The notes under the pieces: model-generated
What the model saw: only the letters and a program-made list of their open reading frames with translations
What the model was told of the DNA's origin: nothing
Database searches by the model: none
In this document: piece by piece, positions 37,563-48,919 of the stretch
Layout of the letters: each line of letters starts with the position of its first letter
Position numbering within the stretch: position 1 is the first letter of the stretch
Translations under genes and position numbers: made by a program
NCBI GenBank assembly: GCA_020466095.1
Contig: CM035809.1
Coordinates: 28,229,563-28,293,562, forward strand
DNA from: Chlorops oryzae
Lineage: Eukaryota > Arthropoda > Insecta > Diptera > Chloropidae
Reading direction: 5' to 3'
Length of the DNA: 64,000 bases

Positions 37563-38097
37563 AGCCCAAAATCCAACATTGCGAGAGCGCGAAACGAGAC
37601 GCACACAAATTTCAATACATTCAATCATATGGTTCAAGCTCCAATGTATCGCACTGCGAGACCTCGTAGCGAGAAAATTTTAAAAAATTGAATATTTTTC
37701 GTTGCGAGGCAATTTGACAGGGGTTAATGATGTAGCTATTTTTTGAGTACTCGCTATTGGGTACTCGTTTAAACTAATAAAACAAAAACTGTTCACTGTT
37801 CCGTGAAAAAGAGCTTTTAAAATATTTCGCGAGCTTTGGTTCATTTTGAAAATATTTTGAAAATTTTTTGAAAATTTTGAATTAAAATTTAAACTCAAAT
37901 GATAACGTATAATTTTTATGAGTACTCGGTACTCGTTAGATTGGTACTTGGTTCAAATATTGCATCACTAGAAGCGAAATTATGCTATCATCTGCGTGAC
38001 GCAAAACTCTCATTGGAGATTGAAATGCGTCACGCAAAATATTTTCTTGACATCGCGCACTTTCGCATCGGGCTCTCGCAATATTGGATTTTGGTCT
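37563..38097. mobile_element. Inverted-repeat element with TAA duplication, split by a nested element
   Basis: Ends AGCCCAAAATCCAACATTGC / AGACCAAAATCCAATATTGC then GAGAGC; TAA at 37560-37562 and 38098-38100. The middle (about 37724-37972) holds a second element with TGATG ends and GAGTACTCGGTACTCG / GAGTACTCGCTATTGGGTAC arms. The pieces either side (CGTGACGCA and TGCGTCACGC; CTCATTGGAGATTGAA against TTCAAGCTCCAATG) are also inverted relative to each other. Confidence 0.65.
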
Positions 38098-38448
38098 TAA
38101 GAATCGTTTCGAAATATCGAAATTTTCCGCAGATTTTTCCTACTGGGTCGATTCTTACCATATAAATACTTATGGTCGTGTCTGTAAATATTGAGCTTTC
38201 GTTGGAAATTATTGGAAAATACCATAAAAGGGAAAGTATTCGTGCTTTTAAAATCGAAGCATCGTAAAATCGTCAAATGAACGTGAAAAGTTATGGAAAA
38301 TTGTGAGAATTAGGTTCAACCAAAGGTTAAAGAAAATCTAAAGGAAAGCGGAAACATCTTTTCGCTGCCTCCTTAACTGATTATTATTATTATTATGATA
38401 TTGTGTGGTATCTCAAATACCATAGATATAAATTATAAAGAAGCAATA

Positions 38449-38630
38449 TCCAGGGGCGGTTTGGGCCTACGGGCAACCGGGAAAATGCCCGGTGGGCCCC
38501 CAGTGAGCTGTATCTGGGCTCAATACATATGGAGTAAGGATTTTTTTTTTTTAATATTTTTTTTCTTAGGTAATGCCGGCCCTTTGATTCTCAGTCCGCA
38601 CCTGGCACTAGCTGTGGGTTGGCTCCTGTG
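38449..38630. mobile_element. CAGGGGCGG-type hAT-like end
   Basis: CAGGGGCGGTTTGGGCCTAC then GGGCAACCGGGAAAATGCCC and GGTGGGCCCCC is a common insect hAT-like terminus. Interior GCCGGCCCTTTGATTC; no matching right end found. Confidence 0.4.
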
Positions 38631-38814
38631 AAAGGGGAGTTGTATGGTCCGAGAATTCTCCTTATTCGTCCGCCTTCCATCTTGTGAGAGTGAGAGCCCA
38701 AAATTTTAAGAGTTAAAGGGCACTATTTAGTTTTAATTAAATCTTTAACCCTTAAACGGATAATGGATTAGTGTGCACCCATATAAGTTTATCGATTAAT
38801 AGCAACGCTATTTA

Positions 38815-38934
38815 CAGTGTACTCTCTCTTAAGCGGATTTTCACGGGACCGAAACATATGTCCACTTAACAGAGGTGCCTAAGAGGAAACTAATTGAGAG
38901 GCTTCAGAGGAGTGACGCACACTGTAAGACATTG
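38815..38934. mobile_element. pogo/Tigger-like MITE, 120 bp, TA duplication
   Basis: Starts CAGTGTACTCTCTCTTAAGC, ends GTGACGCACACTG; flanked by TA at 38813-38814 and 38935-38936. Interior CACTTAACAGAGGTGCCTAA is typical of pogo-like non-autonomous elements. Confidence 0.7.
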
Positions 38935-39433
38935 CTAGAAATAGTTAAAATTACATACATGGAGACTAGAGATGTAAAATATCGTTACTATTCGGTAAAA
39001 AGTAACGATTACTCTAATCAGTAATCAATAACGTCTCGGTACTGATGGAAGTATCTCGTTACTAGAACTTTTATTGCACACATGCCAGCTGATGGTTGCC
39101 AGAGTAATAAAGTACTAATGTAATGAGTGCACAAAACACTATGGTAGTAGAGTGAGTTGAGTTGATACTTGGTTACTAAATACTGGGTGAAAATTCAAAG
39201 AGCATGAGAGATTTTTGATTACTTCATCAACATTTAGCATTTACATTTTAGCATTTTTACAGCTCCATTGGAGACCAATTATTATTTCAATCATATATTA
39301 CTATATATGTCACTCTCATAGATTTTGCGCGGGACATTTCGCGCTAGTTAGAAAGAGATGTTACTCGCCAGGAAAAAAAAAAAGTAAGAGAGAAATGCTT
39401 TTGGTGAGTACCTCAGTGCAAAATGCTAATTTT

Positions 39434-39935
39434 GGTGGGTACCCAAAAGACCGTGGTGGGTACCCAAAAGACCGTGGTGGGTACCCAAGACCGTGGTGGG
39501 TACCCAGGACCGTGGTGGGTACCCAAGACCGTGGTGAGTACCAAAGACCGTGGTGGTCACCCAAGACCGTGGTGGGTACCCAAGACCGTGGTAGGTACCC
39601 AAGACCGTGGTGGGTACCAAAGAACGTGGTGGGTACCCAAGACCGTGGTGGGTTCCGAAGACCGTGGTGGGTACCGAAGACCGTGGTGGGTACCCAAGAC
39701 CGTGGTGGGTACCCAAGACCGTGGTGGGTACCCAAGACCGTGGTGGGTACCCAAGACCCTGGTTGGTACCCAAGACCGTGGTGGGTACCCAAGACCGTGG
39801 TGAGTACCCAAGATCGTGGTGGGTACCGAAGACCGTGGTGGGTACCCAAGACCGTGGTGGGTACCCAAGACCGTGGTGGGTACCGAAGACCGTGGTGGGT
39901 ACCAAAGACTGTGGTGGGTACCCAAGACCGTGGTG
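39434..39935. repeat. 20-bp minisatellite GGGTACCCAAGACCGTGGTG, ~25 copies
   Basis: Head-to-tail units of 20 bp (the first two 22 bp, with AAAAG), variants GGGTACCGAAG, GGGTACCAAAG, TGAGTACC. Each standard unit contains the palindrome GGGTACCC. The six open frames over it (39215-40006 and others) are repeat translations, since 20 is not a multiple of 3 and the units contain no stop in any phase. A single diverged unit with the same downstream flank is at 55375-55430. Confidence 0.97.
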
Positions 39936-39940
39936 AAAAG

Positions 39941-42224
39941 AGCCAAAATGGAAACGTCAGTTCTTCGAAAAGTCGCGCTCAATTAGACGGTATCGATTTT
40001 TATTGAAATGAATAAATTTAATTTGAGAGTTAACTGAAATACTTCCACCATCATCTCACCTAATCTCATCTTAACCCATCCCATCTAATCGCATCGCATT
40101 GCGTTTTCAATTCCAGCTCATCAGAACTAATGAAGCAGATAATTTCTAGCATTGGGCCAGCGACTTTTACGACCGTAGAGTCGAAATTACTCGAAAACAA
40201 CTTCATCCTCCATTCCTCTTCTCCTCTCAACCTTGCAGTTGCACTTCCACTTTCCAGATTTCGTTGCTCATTTCGTCATTTTGCAATAAATAGTCCATCC
40301 AAATTGGGCACTTCAAATAGTAAAAACTCCAAGTTATGATGAGACGTGCCAATTTAAATTCGCAAACGCGCGATGCTTAAATGAGCTGACTTAATGACTT
40401 CGCTGCCGGCTTAGAGACAGGAACACTTGTTTGCCCCAACAACATCCTACGACGGCTCCATGATAAAATGTGACAAATCGTTTGGAATTCAACAAAAAAA
40501 TAGTATAAAAAAAATTATAAAAACAACTGCATTTCCATAACGAAAAACGAACATAAGCAATACTCGAACGCACTTAAAGCGAGGCGAGGCAAAAGAAGAA
40601 GAAAATTCAAATTGGCTTTTGCGCATGCGCAGCCGAAGCCAAAGAGCGAACAGTGGCAAATGCCATTGGGGAGTAGACAATTGAATGACCACACACTGAA
40701 GAGAATTTATTTGCTTAGCTTCGAAAATGCAAATATATGCTCGGGATTTTCGGCGAGTCGAGACGATCATGGGTGACGGGCGGATTGTTGATGGGGCTGG
40801 CTGGCTGCCTGCCGCTGAAGATGGATGCGTCCGAAAATGAAGGCTCTTTTTTTTTTTTGGCACATCGTTCTTTAGGTCGTGTGTGCTCAGAGAGCCTAAT
40901 TTGAATGCAAATCGCTCGGGCGTGCGCTCTACAAGAAGCTCCAAATACAGACTAGGCGCATGCGCATGCGGCGTCTTATTCTTCTGTCTATTCTCCTTGT
41001 TCGTCTACTTGTTCTAGCTCGTCTTCGTCTACGTCTACGTCTTCGCTTTCTTCTCCCTCTCCTTCGTTGTCTTTGCCACTGCCTTTGTCTTTGTCTTGAT
41101 GCAGCAGCAGCACGCAAGTTGTGTGGCTTCGAGTGGTGGGAATAAGTAGCGACGACATTCGAGCATGCAAGTTGTTGATTCTATAGAAAGCACTCTCGGA
41201 GCTCTCGGAGCCGACATGCCAATGGACGGACGTGGCCGCAGAGAAAGAAAAATGCTTCATTGTTGCTGCCATTGCTGTTGCTGCTGTAATCGTCGTCGCC
41301 GTTTTGAGTATTTACTTTTCTGTTTTACCAACAACAAAGAGGAGATTAATCCCAGGCACGAAAGCCAGTCTATGAGCTTTGGGAAGCGGTTCTGCCTGTG
41401 TGCCTGCATGCCGCCAGCCTACCTACCTTCAGTAGCCGAAGAAGGCGCACTTGTCGCAGTTGTTGTTGCTGTTGCGACTGCGACTGCAAGATGATTGCGT
41501 TGCAGCTGAAATGCTGAAGATCGCCGCCCGATCGAGTTAGTTTCGTGAAGATCGTGTCTACAGCAAGTGCAACGCAGCAATCGAACCGTGAGCTGTGAGT
41601 TGTCATGAGATTCGCGATTCCTTCGGTCCATACATATATACATATATCCTTCCTGTTGTGACTCGTCGCATCCCATCCGTTTCAAGTGCGAATCTGCTAA
41701 TTAGTTTCGCAAAGTGAAGTGCGCGGCTAATGTCAACACGAAAAAGGGATTGGATTATTTAGAAATGTGAAGGGGCTTCGCCTCTCTTTGCTTTTGTCAT
41801 TTGAAGAAAAGGAAGGCGTAAACCGGCAGCGCAAATCTGATGAAAACAGTCGTGAAGTGAATCGAAGTGAAATGATGAGGATTTTCCCATTTGAAAATTG
41901 TGTATGTCAAAAAAAGGAAATAATTTTTATTTTCTTTTCTTTAATTCGAATTGTGCGTTTCGATATCTATAATTGCGTTAAAAGGTTTGTCCATTACTCG
42001 AAAGAAAGTTGAGTGAATTTATTTAAAAAAATCGAAAAAATGCGATTTCGATTGTAACTGGTTTCATACATGTGCATGTGGTGAACATTTGCACAAGCAT
42101 TTCAGCCCTATAGGAAAAACGAGAGAAATCCTTTCTCATTGAGATTGGTTAACAAAATTCCATAATATGAAGAGGAATTCGATTTTCATTTCAATTGAAT
42201 AGCTCAGTAAAACGAAGACATTAG
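39941..42224. other. Spacer with (CGTCTT)-, CAG- and CA-rich low complexity
   Basis: CGTCTTCGTCTACGTCTACG near 41024-41045; TTGTTGCTGCCATTGCTGTT near 41260; AGTTGTTGTTGCTGTTGCGA near 41458. Moderately GC-rich around 40600-41720, which could be regulatory DNA, but I find no exon with a recognisable product. Confidence 0.35.
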
Positions 42225-42225
42225 G

Positions 42226-42386
42226 GGTATTCACAAAGGCGTGTTAAAAACGTCGGAAAATCGGAGAAATGCGACTTCTTAAAAGGTTTTTAAGCTTTTT
42301 TTGTATCTTGCAAAATTTTTTTAAACAGCGAAAAATGTCCGATTTTCCGACTTTCCTATTTTGCGACGCCTTTGTGAATACCCCTA
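42226..42386. mobile_element. MITE with AGGGGTATTCACAAAGGCG ends, copy 1
   Basis: Left AGGGGTATTCACAAAGGCGT, right inverted AGGGGTATTCACAAAGGCGT, with GTCGGAAAATCGG arms. ATT on both sides suggests a 3-bp duplication. Confidence 0.8.
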
Positions 42387-42429
42387 TTATTTTGAATTGA
42401 TGTAAAAAATTTCATCACATACAAGATAG

Positions 42430-42552
42430 TAGTGAGACTCATGCAGCTTCGCAAATTGTGGGAAATTTCTCACACAACTGTCAAAATTTATATGAAAATT
42501 TACGATGGGAAAAGTTGCGAAAGGCATTTGCGAAGCTGCATGAGTACCACTA
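42430..42552. mobile_element. MITE with TAGTGRYACTCATGCAGCTT ends
   Basis: Left TAGTGAGACTCATGCAGCTT, right inverted TAGTGGTACTCATGCAGCTT, both continuing CGCAAAT. 123 bp. Confidence 0.72.
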
Positions 42553-43575
42553 ATTATGGTGGATATAGTCATATATCGTCCTGTGACTCATCAGCGCCTT
42601 TGGCATAGCTACGGAGATTCAATATTGAAGGATTATTATACGAAAAAAAATATTAAGCTTCTGAGAATTATAGCCAAAAGTTTGATGTTTTTAAATTGGA
42701 ATTAAAAGCTTTCCAGAAGGCTCTACTCATTTCATTGGTGCTTTCAGTTCATCAAGCAAAGTGCTTTTTAAGCTACTTGGGAGTACTTTCTCGGCATAGA
42801 TCCACTCCTAGGATAAATCCAATCAATTTTAGACCGAATTCAAAAACGGTCCATCTCTTTTCCTGAGCAAGATAGCGAGGTATTCCAAATGTCAAAAGAA
42901 TGCTCGGTTTATTGACTTTCAAATGAATTTGAACTCTTCTGGTTGGATTGCTCATACCAAAGGCATACCTGGATTTATCACCACAATTCTAAATATTCCC
43001 GGGGAATTTTTCACTGCGGAATTTTAAAAAATACTACTATTTTAAACACATTGGGAAGGGAAATATAAGAGAAGCAAGAATTTCGAACATTTTTTTTTTT
43101 TAGGAAAAGTCATCAATTTCCTTTATTTTGGACTATTTTTTTACTCGATAGTAATTAATATGAATATCAAAAGAATTAAATATCCAATGAAGAATAATTC
43201 GAGAAAAAGTTGAAATTTGGAAAAAAAAAATACCTGGCCATATGGCCACCTAGTGTATAGAATAAAAATGCCACATAGCGGTGGATAATCAAAAAAAAAA
43301 TCGAAAAATTTTTTCCAGAATCGCAAACCCATTTTTAAGTGTCCTTGTACATGTCCTTTGAAGGATTTTAATTTTCTAAAAAAAAAAAAATATAGATTAA
43401 TCAAAAACAGGTAAAAATTTTAGTGGTATTCATACAGCTGTGCAAATTCGAATGTGCAAATTTTCCACTAGCAAAGGAGCCGTCCCCTCTTTTTTCTACA
43501 CGCATTTGGTATCGGAAATTTACATGATGTTTGAGAGCATAGAGCACACCCATTTCCACACATTTTATACATAGT

Positions 43576-43734
43576 AGGGGTATTCACAAGGGCCTCGGAA
43601 AATATTAAAGTCGGAAATCGGAAATTTTTATCTGCTTAAATAGTTGTGCAAGATACAAAAAAATGTTGAAATTTTTTCAAGTCGCATTTTTCCGATTTTC
43701 CGACAATGTTTTTAGCACGCCTTTGTGAATACCC
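43576..43734. mobile_element. MITE with AGGGGTATTCAC ends, copy 2
   Basis: Left AGGGGTATTCACAAGGGCCT, right inverted AGGGGTATTCACAAAGGCGT; AGT on both sides. Further GTGAATACCCCTA ends at about 43780 and 43871 and TAGTGGTATTCATACAGCTG at 43421 show that 43420-43880 is a cluster of this family. Confidence 0.78.
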
Positions 43735-43889
43735 CTAGTTTTGGTAAAAATTGCTCATCCAACGTTTTAAACACGCCATTGTGAATACCCCTAGTTTTGG
43801 AAAAAAATTCTCATACAAAAGAAACTCATCACTGTGGCAACTTTACGAGGGTGCAAAATATGCACACTAACGTGAATACCCCTACATTC

Positions 43890-46750
43890 TAATTCAAGCA
43901 ACATTTTCCCATATCGCCTTAGACTCAAATCGCATTAAAATATGCTGGTTTATCTTCACTCTTGATCCAAAGGCAAAATTCACTTTATAAATAAAGAGTT
44001 GCCAGACTTTCTATATTCGGACAATGAAACATATGTACACATGTATATGAAACTTTCTTTTCCCTTTCCCACAATTAAAACATCGATGAGAAAAAGTCGA
44101 TTTTCAAATGTTTTGACCTCAAAGCAAGAAAAAACAAAAAAAAGCCTTCAAAAAAACTGTTTTCCCAACACAATAACAAACTCTTCGATCGCATTTCTAT
44201 CAATCTCTCACGCAAACGAAACGAACGACATCAATTGTTGAATGAAAATCATTAATGTTGAGGATTTGATGCAACTGCGTTTATTGTTTGTTGACAATGG
44301 ATCAACACCAATCAGTCAACAATTCAACAATCGATAGCGAAAATCAAAAGTCAATCATCACCAGTTATCGTAACACTGCCGAAAACAAAAACAACACTAA
44401 GCAATAACAACACTAAACAACAACAACAACTGAAATCAAATAATAAAAGCAATAAAAACACCAGCAATCGTAAGAGGCTCTGCAAACAAAAAAGCAGCAA
44501 GAACAACAACAGCCAGCAGAGAGAGAGAGCAACAGCAAGGGAAAAAAGAAAAACAAAACACAGAAAATAAAAGAAAAGAAAACTGGCAACAACTATATAG
44601 AGCTGGACGGAGATTTATCTGAATCCGGTGCATTTAAAGCTAAACTGCGATGCAAGACAAACAATTAACAAGTGCCGTTGAGACGTGCGCGGAGAAGTGC
44701 AACGTGCAGCCGATTCAAAGTCAAGGCAGAAGGAATGCCTCTTGGACAGATCGGAAGAGCTCGGAAGACTCGAAGAACCGAAGACGCTGGCAATGGCGAT
44801 GGCGAAGGAACGAAGCAAGCCATTAAGTGTCATTTGAAGAGTCGAGATTGATATCAAAACGAGACCGCGAGAGACTCTGGACAGGATTGGACTTTGGCTG
44901 ATCGCGCGACGATCACAATGACGATGCCAGTGATGACGATGATGATGATGATGACGACTACAATAGCGATGATGAAGATGAAGGCTGAGAAGGAGCCGAT
45001 GACGATGCTGATGAGTGCTTGCTCGCAATCAAGTACTTAATTTGTAATGAGTTTTAAGGCGATGTTTTTCCGTTTGTTTGTTTGTCACCGTCTTTGGGCT
45101 TTGTCCTCATCGTTGTTGCCATCTTTCATCTTGCGAAAAAGGGGGCCAGGCGGCAGGGAGCAGCCGCGCGGCTAAAGATTTATTGCCAACAACATTTGCG
45201 ATAGCATCGTAAATGTGCGAATGTGCGCGGCTGTAAGTGGTTCACGGATTAGGCATGTTTGCACGTGTCTTTCCAGCACTCCGAAATCCCTTCCGACTAG
45301 CGTGTCTTTGTCCTTTATCGCTCACTCTTCCTGCTGTTGACGTTTTAATGATCGTCAACTTCGCGGAGTATCTTACGAGGAATGATATATTGGAATGCAC
45401 ACACACACATATCACTTCGCAAGAAATGATCGTAAAAGTTTTTTAATTATGCGAACCTGGGCGAATCAACAGACGCACAATCTGTCCCGGGGAGTTGGCT
45501 TGAGGAAAGGAAAAGCATTGAGAATTTGGTTAAACTTGTATTGGCCTCATGACTTCGGCTTTTGTGGTTAATTAATGATAAGGTCCGACGACGCCGCCTT
45601 TCGAAGTTGAAATCCTGTAGTTAAAAGATTCTGTCAGTTTTTTTTTTTTTGGGAGCGGAGGGAGTTGATTAAGTCTAGAGAGCTTAAAACTTACCACTAA
45701 AATCACTGAATCGTGTTCAAGTCCAGACATATTTTGCAAACGCTGAAAAAGACAAAGAAAAAAAAATATAAGCCAATATTGTCTAAGAGCCAGAGAAGTC
45801 GAACGAACCAAAGTGTAATTCGATCGGGAAATCCACAAATCCACAAATCTAGAAACGTAACTGGAAGATCCACGGCTGAATTACTAAAACCAACAATGAA
45901 GCCGGAGAAGTTGAAGGAAGTGAGGAAAAAGACGATCCATAACCAGTTAAACGGCGTGAGTGACGAGCAGGCTAGATCACTTAGTTGCTTGGTGTGTTCC
46001 TGACTGCCGTGCGCATTAGTTCGCCATTAAGCGGCAATAACTGCACTTTTCCCGAAGCTGACGGCGAGCGGGCGATATTCTCTATCAATACTGGCTATTT
46101 TGCTCCCCCCTCCGTCCCGTTTACCGTTGTAACGCCATAGGAGATAATTAAGACGTACGGCGAACGCCTTCCAATGCCTTTAGAGAGCACCTAACATGAA
46201 CGCGTGTCCACCCGAGTGGCCAGGCGCGTCGAGCACATCGAAATGGGTCAAGAATGCTATGAGGCGCAAGGCTGTGGACACAAGACTCTCTTTCTCTCAC
46301 TCTCCGAGATGGCACTGGCTGTTGGGTAATTCATCGGCAGTCGATTGGATTCAGCAGCTTCGTATGAGCACAGAATTTTTAATTAGAACTCTGCATCCAG
46401 CTCTAGCCTGCCCAGAGCTGTGTCCAATCACTTCGCCTTTGAGATTTTAGTTGCCAGTTAAATGAAAATGTCCCCCTGGAATCTGGCGAGACCAAACTTG
46501 CTCGTAAAACACGTTCCTGAGAACGAGTCCATCCAGGCCAGGTGACCAATAACTTACACGTACACATTCACACATCACATTACGTCTTTGGCGCCCAAGA
46601 CTGGTCGTTGGTACCCCTCCTTCATTCCACCATTCCTCGGTGTTATTTTGTCCATGAAGTCCAGAGCAGGTTGTTTATTTTCTGCAGCATTGCGTCCTAA
46701 TCCAAGCAACAGTTTTTGTCACAAAACAACGGAACAGGTCGACTTTCCCC
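43890..46750. other. Spacer with CAACAA and GATGAT low complexity
   Basis: AACAACAACAAC near 44418, GAGAGAGAGC near 44521 and GATGATGATGATGATGACGA near 44937. Several frames are low-complexity only. No gene supported. Confidence 0.35.
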
Positions 46751-47918
46751 CCCTCATACGATCATACGTTGACTGAAGAAACACACTGAGAAAAATTGAC
46801 ACACCATAAGTGACCTTAAGATGACTGAGAATTTCAATTCATAGCTAATATGATGATGATGATGGTGTTGATGGTGATGATGGTGATGGTGAAGATGATG
46901 TTGATGATGATGTTGATGTTGTTGATGATGTTGATGTTGTTGATGGTGATGATGTTGATGATGGTGATGATGTTGTTGATGGTGATGATGATGTTGTTGA
47001 TGTTGTTGATGTTGTTGATGATGATTATGGTGTTGATGTTGTTGATGATGATTATGGTGTTGATATTGTTGATGGTGATGATGATGGTGTTGATGTTGTT
47101 GATGTTGTTGATGTTGGTGATGTTGTTGATGTTGTTGATGTTGTTGATGATGATTATGGTGTTGATGTTGTTGATGATGATTATGGTGTTGATATTGTTG
47201 ATGGTGATGATGATGGTGTTGGTGTTGTTGATGGTGTTGATGTTGTTGATGGTGATGATGATGGTGTTGGTGTTGTTGATGGTGATGATGTTTTTGATGG
47301 TGATGATGATGGTGTTGGTGTTGTTGATGGTGATGATGTTGTTGATGTTGATGATGATGTTGATGGTGATGATGATGGTGTTGATGTTGTTGATGGTGAT
47401 GATGATGGTGTTGATGTTGTTGATGGTGATGATGTTGTTGATGGTGATGATGTTGATGGTACTGATGGTGATTTTGGTGTTGATGGTGATGATGATGGTG
47501 TTGATGTTGTTGATGGTGATGATGTTGATGATGGTGGTGATGATGGTGATGATGTTGTTGATGTTGTTGATGATGGTGATGATGTTGATGATGATGGTGT
47601 TGATGTTGATGGTGTTGATGATGGTGTTGATGGGGATGATGTTGATGGTGATGATGTTTATGTTGTTGATGTTTTTGATGGTGATGATGGTGTTGATGGT
47701 GTTAATGTTGTTGATGGTATTGATGGTGTTGATGATGTTGATGGTGTTGATGGTGTTGATGTTGTTGATGGTGTTGATGTTGTTGATGGTGATGATGATG
47801 ATGGTGTTACTAATGCTGTTGATGGTGATGATGGTGTTCGAATTTGAAAATATACCTTCCGACAGTTCTCCAGCTCTACTGAGATGACTGAGAAATTCTT
47901 CAATTCATGGCTTTATAT

Positions 47919-48618
47919 TAGAGATGCCGCGGATAGTGATTTTGCCGGATACCGGATACCGGATATCCGGCAAGCTGCGAGGCCGGATAGCCGGATATCC
48001 GGCAACCGGATAGTTGAATTTTTTCCCAAATTCAAAAGTAGCTTTATTCAGGCATGCTCTAGAATCCGAATCTGAATAAAAAACTCGAAATTTATGCATT
48101 CCTTTTCATTCACACACTCAAATACTGAATTATTTGCGAAAGTATATCTGTCGGCTCCTTCCAGTAGTGTCTACAGCGAGAGACTCTTTTCCGAGGCGGG
48201 TCTGGTCTACGAAAATAAGCGAAATCGTTTGTTGGCTGTAAACGCAGAAAAACTGGTATTTATTCATCACAATTTACCACTCGTTAACTATGAGTATTAA
48301 ATGTAAAACAAAAATAAGAAATGTTTTCTATCTTTTTCTATTGATCTTCTAGCGTATCTAAGGATTTTGTACGTTTTTTTTTTGATTTTTTGAAATACAT
48401 AAACACATAAAAGTCGTCATCATTACAAATCGTTTTGTTCTACTTAATTATTTCATAAAGGGCTTCCTTCAAGGAGATTTATATGAAAATCTGTGAAATT
48501 TTTTAATATCCGGTATCCGGCCGGATAATGAGTTAGTATCCGGCATCCGGCCGAATAGTTCATTTTATGCCGGATATGCAGGATACCGGATAGTAACCGG
48601 ATATCCGCGGCATCTCTA
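47919..48618 (+). mobile_element. hAT element remnant, 700 bp, perfect 8-bp duplication
   Basis: Inverted ends TAGAGATGCCGCGGATA; CTTTATAT at 47911-47918 and 48619-48626, the 8-bp duplication of hAT elements. Both subterminal regions are packed with CCGGATATCCGGCA-type repeats, probable transposase sites. The interior retains only a 3' transposase fragment. Copies 2 and 3 of the composite repeat lack it, giving an empty site. Confidence 0.93.
48094..48300 (+). pseudogene. hAT transposase C-terminal dimerisation fragment
   Basis: About 68 codons ending in a genuine stop. The motif SAPSSSVYSERLFSEAGLVY followed by ENKRNRL and NAEKLVFIHHNL is the hAT C-terminal dimerisation domain. The RNase H-like catalytic core and zinc finger are absent, so it is a deletion derivative. 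No start of its own. Confidence 0.85.
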
Positions 48619-48919
48619 CTTTATATACGTTTCCGAAATCATGAATTCAGTGAGAATTGTAGGAATTTTTTGAAAAAAATGACAATTTCTCGGGGTAGTT
48701 TTGCATTTAGAGGGAAATAATGATTGGAAATTTGTTTTTAGGGCGAATACCATCAAAGGGAATTATGAGCGTAATCAAAGGGTACTTTTGGGGGTTCAAG
48801 CCCCCCTAGAAATGCGCGGAATTACAAAGGGGATTGAGAAAATGATCTCGGTGGATGGTTTTGTTAAGCCTTAAACCTTTTCCGAAATATTTTTCTGCGT
48901 CGGTGCGTGTCGGAAGGCA

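Larger units (their letters stand above)
46751..48912 (+). repeat. Composite repeat copy 1: GATGTT/GATGGT array plus conserved 3' block
   Basis: 5' flank CATACGTTGACTGAAGAA and CACACCATAAGTGACCTTAA (46765-46820), then a 985-bp array of GATGTT, GATGGT and GATGAT (46851-47837), then GTTCGAATTTGAAAATATAC and CCTTCCGACAGTTCTCCAGC, continuing after an inserted hAT (47919-48618) at 48627 with CGTTTCCGAAATCATGAATT to the CTGCGTCGGTGCG end at 48912. The 345-residue Met/Leu/Val frame over the array is a repeat translation. Copies 2 and 3 are at 52988-54925 and 58329-58742. Confidence 0.9.

Noticed and set aside
39434..39935. CRISPR array
   Set aside because: Head-to-tail minisatellite with no spacers.
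39215..40006. Long tryptophan/proline-rich frames on both strands
   Set aside because: A 20-bp repeat without stops gives open frames in every phase; length reflects copy number only.
40929..41145. Arginine-rich and glutamate-rich frames near 41 kb
   Set aside because: Translations of CGTCTT-type low-complexity DNA on both strands.
44615..45028. Histidine-rich minus frame
   Set aside because: Opposite strand of a GATGATGATG run; no support.
46850..47887. 345-residue Met/Leu/Val open frame (and 356 residues at 53534-54604)
   Set aside because: Translation of a GATGTT/GATGGT microsatellite; both end in the same conserved non-coding block, and no codon or domain signal exists.
48790..48815. 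GGGGGTTCAAGCCCCCC as a tRNA T-arm
   Set aside because: No A box or other arms; it is the common GGGGTTCAA palindrome of the hAT-like MITE family and recurs at 54800.
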